DNA of 64,000 bases from Tolumonas auensis DSM 9187 (GTDB lineage: Bacteria; Pseudomonadota; Gammaproteobacteria; Enterobacterales; Aeromonadaceae). The DNA lies in contig NC_012691.1 in NCBI RefSeq assembly GCF_000023065.1, forward strand, positions 420,501 through 484,500, given 5' to 3'. A model generated the notes under the pieces. That model searched no databases, was not told the DNA's origin, and worked only from the letters and a program-made list of their open reading frames with translations. This document shows positions 60,978-64,000 of the stretch, piece by piece. The stretch's first letter is position 1; the number at the start of each line of letters is the position of its first letter. A program made the position numbers and the translations under genes.

Positions 60978-61058
60978 GATTTATCTCCAAGCTACCAACG
61001 TCTGGCCTCTAGTGTAATCGTCACACCGGAACGACACAAATTTTCGACAGGAGTTTTC

Positions 61059-61904
61059 ATGACTATATCACCTTGTCTGTATATCGTACCGACCCCGATT
61101 GGTAACCTGTCGGATATTACGTTACGGGCCATCGAGGTTTTAAAGTCCGTTGATTGTATTGCCGCGGAAGATACCCGGCACAGCGGTATTCTGCTGCAGC
61201 ATCTGGATGTAAAGGTGCCGATGCTGGCGTTGCATGATCACAATGAACAGCAGCGGGCGGGGGTGCTGATCCAGCGTATTCAGCAGGGGCAAAGCATTGC
61301 GTTGATCTCCGATGCCGGTACGCCGCTGATTAGTGATCCGGGCTATCACCTGGTGAAAGCCTGTCGTGATGCCGGCGTTAAAGTCGTGCCACTGCCAGGC
61401 CCGTGTGCCGCTATCACCGCACTGAGTGCGGCCGGTTTACCTACCGATCGCTTTGTCTTTGAAGGCTTTCTGCCTGCCAAAGAAAAAGGCAAGGATGATC
61501 GCCTGCAGGCACTGGCTGATGAAACCCGCACCATGGTGTTTTATGAATCGCCGCGCCGGGTGATTGATACCTTGACTGCGATGCTGCAGGTATTTGGCGA
61601 GCGTCAGATTGTCATCGCCCGCGAACTGACTAAAACCTTTGAAACCCTGCACAGCCTGCCACTTTCTGAAATGCTGGTGTGGCTGCAGGAAGACGATAAC
61701 CGTACCCGTGGTGAATTTGTGCTGATGCTAGCAGGTAAACCAGACAACAGCGATGAGTTACCGGCGGAAGTATTGCGTACGCTGACGCTGCTGATGAGTG
61801 ACTTACCGCTGAAAAAAGCGGCCGCGCTGACGGCGGAAATCTATGGTGTGAAAAAGAACGCACTGTATGCGTGGGGCTTAGAAAAGCAGAATTCTGAGAG
61901 ATAG
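61059..61904 (+). CDS. rsmI: 16S rRNA (cytidine-1402-2'-O)-methyltransferase RsmI
   Basis: SAM-dependent methyltransferase of 281 residues modifying the ribose at C1402 of 16S rRNA. It has the tetrapyrrole-methylase fold ([49 protein letters not shown]) and the C-terminal GEFVLMLAG and [10 protein letters not shown] markers. ATG at 61059 follows CAGGAG. A much longer in-frame extension to 60942 lacks similarity. Its 3' end runs to the rnpB promoter. Confidence 0.95.
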   Translation: MTISPCLYIVPTPIGNLSDITLRAIEVLKSVDCIAAEDTRHSGILLQHLDVKVPMLALHDHNEQQRAGVLIQRIQQGQSIALISDAGTPLISDPGYHLVKACRDAGVKVVPLPGPCAAITALSAAGLPTDRFVFEGFLPAKEKGKDDRLQALADETRTMVFYESPRRVIDTLTAMLQVFGERQIVIARELTKTFETLHSLPLSEMLVWLQEDDNRTRGEFVLMLAGKPDNSDELPAEVLRTLTLLMSDLPLKKAAALTAEIYGVKKNALYAWGLEKQNSER

Positions 61905-61934
61905 TTTGCTGTGTGGGCGTAACCTCCCTATAAT
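61905..61934 (+). promoter_or_regulatory. Promoter of rnpB
   Basis: TTTGCT (61905-61910), 18-base spacer, TATAAT (61929-61934), followed by GCGCGCGGGG, a GC-rich discriminator as seen in stable-RNA promoters. Confidence 0.7.
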
Positions 61935-61939
61935 GCGCG

Positions 61940-62320
<381 letters not shown>

Positions 62321-62324
62321 AATT

Positions 62325-62355
62325 ATCCCGTTCACTTCACTGTGGCGGGATTTTT
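62325..62355 (+). terminator. rnpB terminator inside the menE 3' end
   Basis: ATCCCG-N15-CGGGAT followed by TTTT (62352-62355), four bases after rnpB. It overlaps the last eight codons of the convergent menE. Confidence 0.75.
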
Positions 62356-63708
62356 CGTTTCTGCCAGTCGTTTAAATTCCGCCCGCTGTATCTTAAGTTG
62401 TCCTGCCGGTAATTCCGGCCAGTCCAGCCATTGTTTCGGCAGCATGTAGGCGGGGAGGTATTGGCGCAGCCAGTCGGTCAGTTCACTGAATGAGATCGCT
62501 GATTGTTGCCAGTCGATAAAGCAGGCACAGCGCATACCCCATTCCGCATCCGCTACCGGTACTACGATGGCCTGCGCCACAGCAGGATGTTGCAGCAATT
62601 GCTGTTCGATCTGTTCCGGCTGAATATTTTCACCACCGCTGATGAACTGGTTGTCGATGCGCCCGGTGATCACCAGTGAGTCGTCCTGCCAGTAGCCGGC
62701 ATCGCCTGTGTGAAACCAGCCATTATCATCCAGTGGTAGTAGCAGCGAACCGTCCGGCTGATAGTAACCGGCAAACAGGGTGTCACCCCGAACACAGATT
62801 TCGCTGTTCTTGATTGCCACTTCACGGCCAGCCAGCGGCTTTCCAACCCGTCCGGCTTGACCGGCCAGTGTGGTGCAGACCTGAGAAGCCATTTCGGACA
62901 GGCCATAACTGACCCACGGTGTCAGTTGCTGTTCACGGCATGCAGCGATCAGACTCTCTGGTAGTGGAGCACCACCCAGTAGCAGGTGGCGTACCCGGGT
63001 GGCAGAAAAATGAAAATCCGCCTGTTGCAGCAGCCGGTATAGCTGCGTCGGCACCAGTGACAGATGAGTGACGGGGGCTTTTTTCAGCAGTTCAGGCAGT
63101 GAAAGTGCAGGATCGGGCAGCACCACACAGGCGCCGGCCAGAAAGCAGCGGAACAGGATCGCCAGTCCGCCCACGTGAAAAAGCGGTAAGGATAATAACC
63201 AGCCATCATGTGCGGTGATCGGCACGAGACTGCCTTGCGCGTTCGCCAGATGATTCCGTAACCGGTGCGCGACGATTTTTGGTGAACCGCTGCTGCCGGA
63301 AGTAAAAATCAGATCACTCAGTTGTTCTTCATCCAGCTGACAGTCGCCCGATGCGGCGATTTCCTGTGAAAAATCGAAGATCAATCCGGATGAGGGCCAG
63401 CAATAAGTGGCATGAACCTGCTGCTGTAACGCCTGCTGTCGTGCAACAGGAAATGCCGGATTCACCGGACAGCAGACGATCTGCTCACGCCAGCAGGCCC
63501 AGAACAGCATGACCAGCTCTGTGCTGTTTTTACTGCAGAAAAAAAGATGATCACCTGCACGGAGTCCGGCATGTCTGAGTTGCTGTTGCAGCGCATTGAG
63601 CCGGACGTCCAGTTGCTGGTAGCTGAGACTGACGCCGGCATTCCATAAGGCGGGTTGAGCGGGTTGCCGTTGTGCGTGTTGCCGGATCGGACAATTTAAC
63701 TTTGCCAT
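62332..63708 (-). CDS. menE: o-Succinylbenzoate-CoA ligase MenE
   Basis: AMP-forming ligase, 458 residues, activating o-succinylbenzoate with CoA in menaquinone synthesis. ANL-family motifs are present: DLIFTSGSSGSPKIVAH (P-loop), LPLFHVGG, YGLSEMASQ, WFHTGDAGYW, ITGRIDNQFISGGENI, and a C-terminal lysine region (QLKIQRAEFKRL). It overlaps menC by 13 bases, as expected for a men operon. The product would feed menaquinone for anaerobic respiration. Confidence 0.93.
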   Translation of the reverse strand: MAKLNCPIRQHAQRQPAQPALWNAGVSLSYQQLDVRLNALQQQLRHAGLRAGDHLFFCSKNSTELVMLFWACWREQIVCCPVNPAFPVARQQALQQQVHATYCWPSSGLIFDFSQEIAASGDCQLDEEQLSDLIFTSGSSGSPKIVAHRLRNHLANAQGSLVPITAHDGWLLSLPLFHVGGLAILFRCFLAGACVVLPDPALSLPELLKKAPVTHLSLVPTQLYRLLQQADFHFSATRVRHLLLGGAPLPESLIAACREQQLTPWVSYGLSEMASQVCTTLAGQAGRVGKPLAGREVAIKNSEICVRGDTLFAGYYQPDGSLLLPLDDNGWFHTGDAGYWQDDSLVITGRIDNQFISGGENIQPEQIEQQLLQHPAVAQAIVVPVADAEWGMRCACFIDWQQSAISFSELTDWLRQYLPAYMLPKQWLDWPELPAGQLKIQRAEFKRLAETKNPATVK

Positions 63709-64000
63709 ACTACCTGTAACTTTGAGACGTCGACCTGTTGTTTATCATCCAGTACTGAGCCGTTGAAATAGCGCAGTGTATCCAGCCCCGGAGCCTGTTC
63801 CGGAGACCATTCAGTGGCCAGCAACGCCAGCAAGCGGTTGCCGAGTTGTGATTCATGGCTGGATGAGATCACCACTTTGACGCCATTCGCTTTGGCTTTT
63901 ACCACCAGATCATGACATTTTTCCAGAGAACCAATCAGCATCGGTTTCAGAATCAAACCTTTAAGCTGGGGGAAAAAGTCCCACTGGCCCTCACAGCAGA
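63696..64000 (-). CDS. menC: o-Succinylbenzoate synthase MenC (5' part cut off)
   Basis: The C-terminal hundred residues of a MenC, cut at the right edge. Readable codons beyond the first internal start continue upstream as EGQWDFFPQLKGLILKPMLIG, then SLEKCHDLVVKAK, VKVVISSSHESQLG and GLDTLRYFNGSV, the barrel end of the enolase-superfamily OSB synthase. A Lys in the LKPMLIGS segment corresponds to a catalytic-base position. Downstream menE overlaps by 13 bases, so the two are co-transcribed. Confidence 0.9.
   Translation of the reverse strand, partial: CCEGQWDFFPQLKGLILKPMLIGSLEKCHDLVVKAKANGVKVVISSSHESQLGNRLLALLATEWSPEQAPGLDTLRYFNGSVLDDKQQVDVSKLQVVWQS

Overview
The window is a contiguous chromosomal segment of a facultatively anaerobic gammaproteobacterium. 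Several gene neighbourhoods match the Enterobacteria/Aeromonadales backbone: trmA-[cobalamin riboswitch]-btuB, nudF-yqiB-cpdA-yqiA-parE, hslR-hslO-pckA, sspA-sspB, and rsmI/lpoA-yraN-diaA-dolP. Fermentative and anaerobic functions (OadGAB, NrdD/NrdG, tartrate dehydratase, menaquinone genes) sit alongside a divergent argP/argO pair. Together these suggest a member of the Aeromonadales, possibly a Tolumonas/Aeromonas relative. This placement is inference from protein resemblance and gene order. I see no tRNA, CRISPR array, insertion sequence or prophage.

Layout. 0-6 kb: nudE, an uncharacterised exported pair (720-aa protein plus DUF3142 protein), argP/argO and a small heat-shock protein. 6-13 kb: trmA, cobalamin riboswitch and btuB, speA, a DASS/SLC13 transporter. 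13-20 kb: nrdG, periplasmic alpha-carbonic anhydrase, lpxL, hldE, a ferric-reductase-like flavocytochrome and a TehA-family channel. 19.5-24.6 kb: a TetR-MFP-ABC-permease-tolC operon that looks like a self-contained exporter. 24.7-29.2 kb: nudF-yqiB-cpdA-yqiA-parE. 29.2-31.7 kb: a small ribbon-helix-helix (RHH) regulator convergent with a SulP transporter, then a DUF1127 miniprotein. 31.9-35.3 kb: oadGAB, the Na+-pumping oxaloacetate decarboxylase. 35.4-42.2 kb: a MarR/EamA divergent pair, an HlyU-family protein, a stand-alone Fe-S oxidoreductase subunit, pfkB, a zinc-ribbon protein, a CHASE-PAS sensor with no output domain and a lipoprotein.

42.3-50.6 kb is a visibly AT-rich block that reads as a dicarboxylate (most likely L-tartrate) fermentation island: MFS importer, LysR regulator, two-subunit tartrate dehydratase, a fumarylacetoacetate-hydrolase-fold enzyme and a second PEP carboxykinase, followed by an orphan gene. 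The proposed route is tartrate to (enol-)oxaloacetate, then to PEP plus ATP, or to pyruvate with Na+ export through OadGAB 10 kb away. 50.6-64 kb is backbone: nrdD with two NrdR boxes, the housekeeping-like pckA, hslO, hslR, sspAB, dolP, diaA, yraN, lpoA, rsmI, RNase P RNA, menE and the 3' part of menC.

The strongest new regulatory leads come from direct reading. (1) A perfect 8-3-8 palindrome lies in front of the RHH gene, and a 14/16 copy with the same spacer lies in front of the neighbouring sulP. (2) Three TATCTT-N6-AAGATA type sites lie between marR and its divergent EamA transporter. (3) Two ATTAGAA palindromes lie in front of the TetR-ABC-tolC operon. (4) The tartrate island has its own enol-oxaloacetate-handling candidate and a paralogous PEPCK. 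None of these was tested computationally beyond reading the bases.
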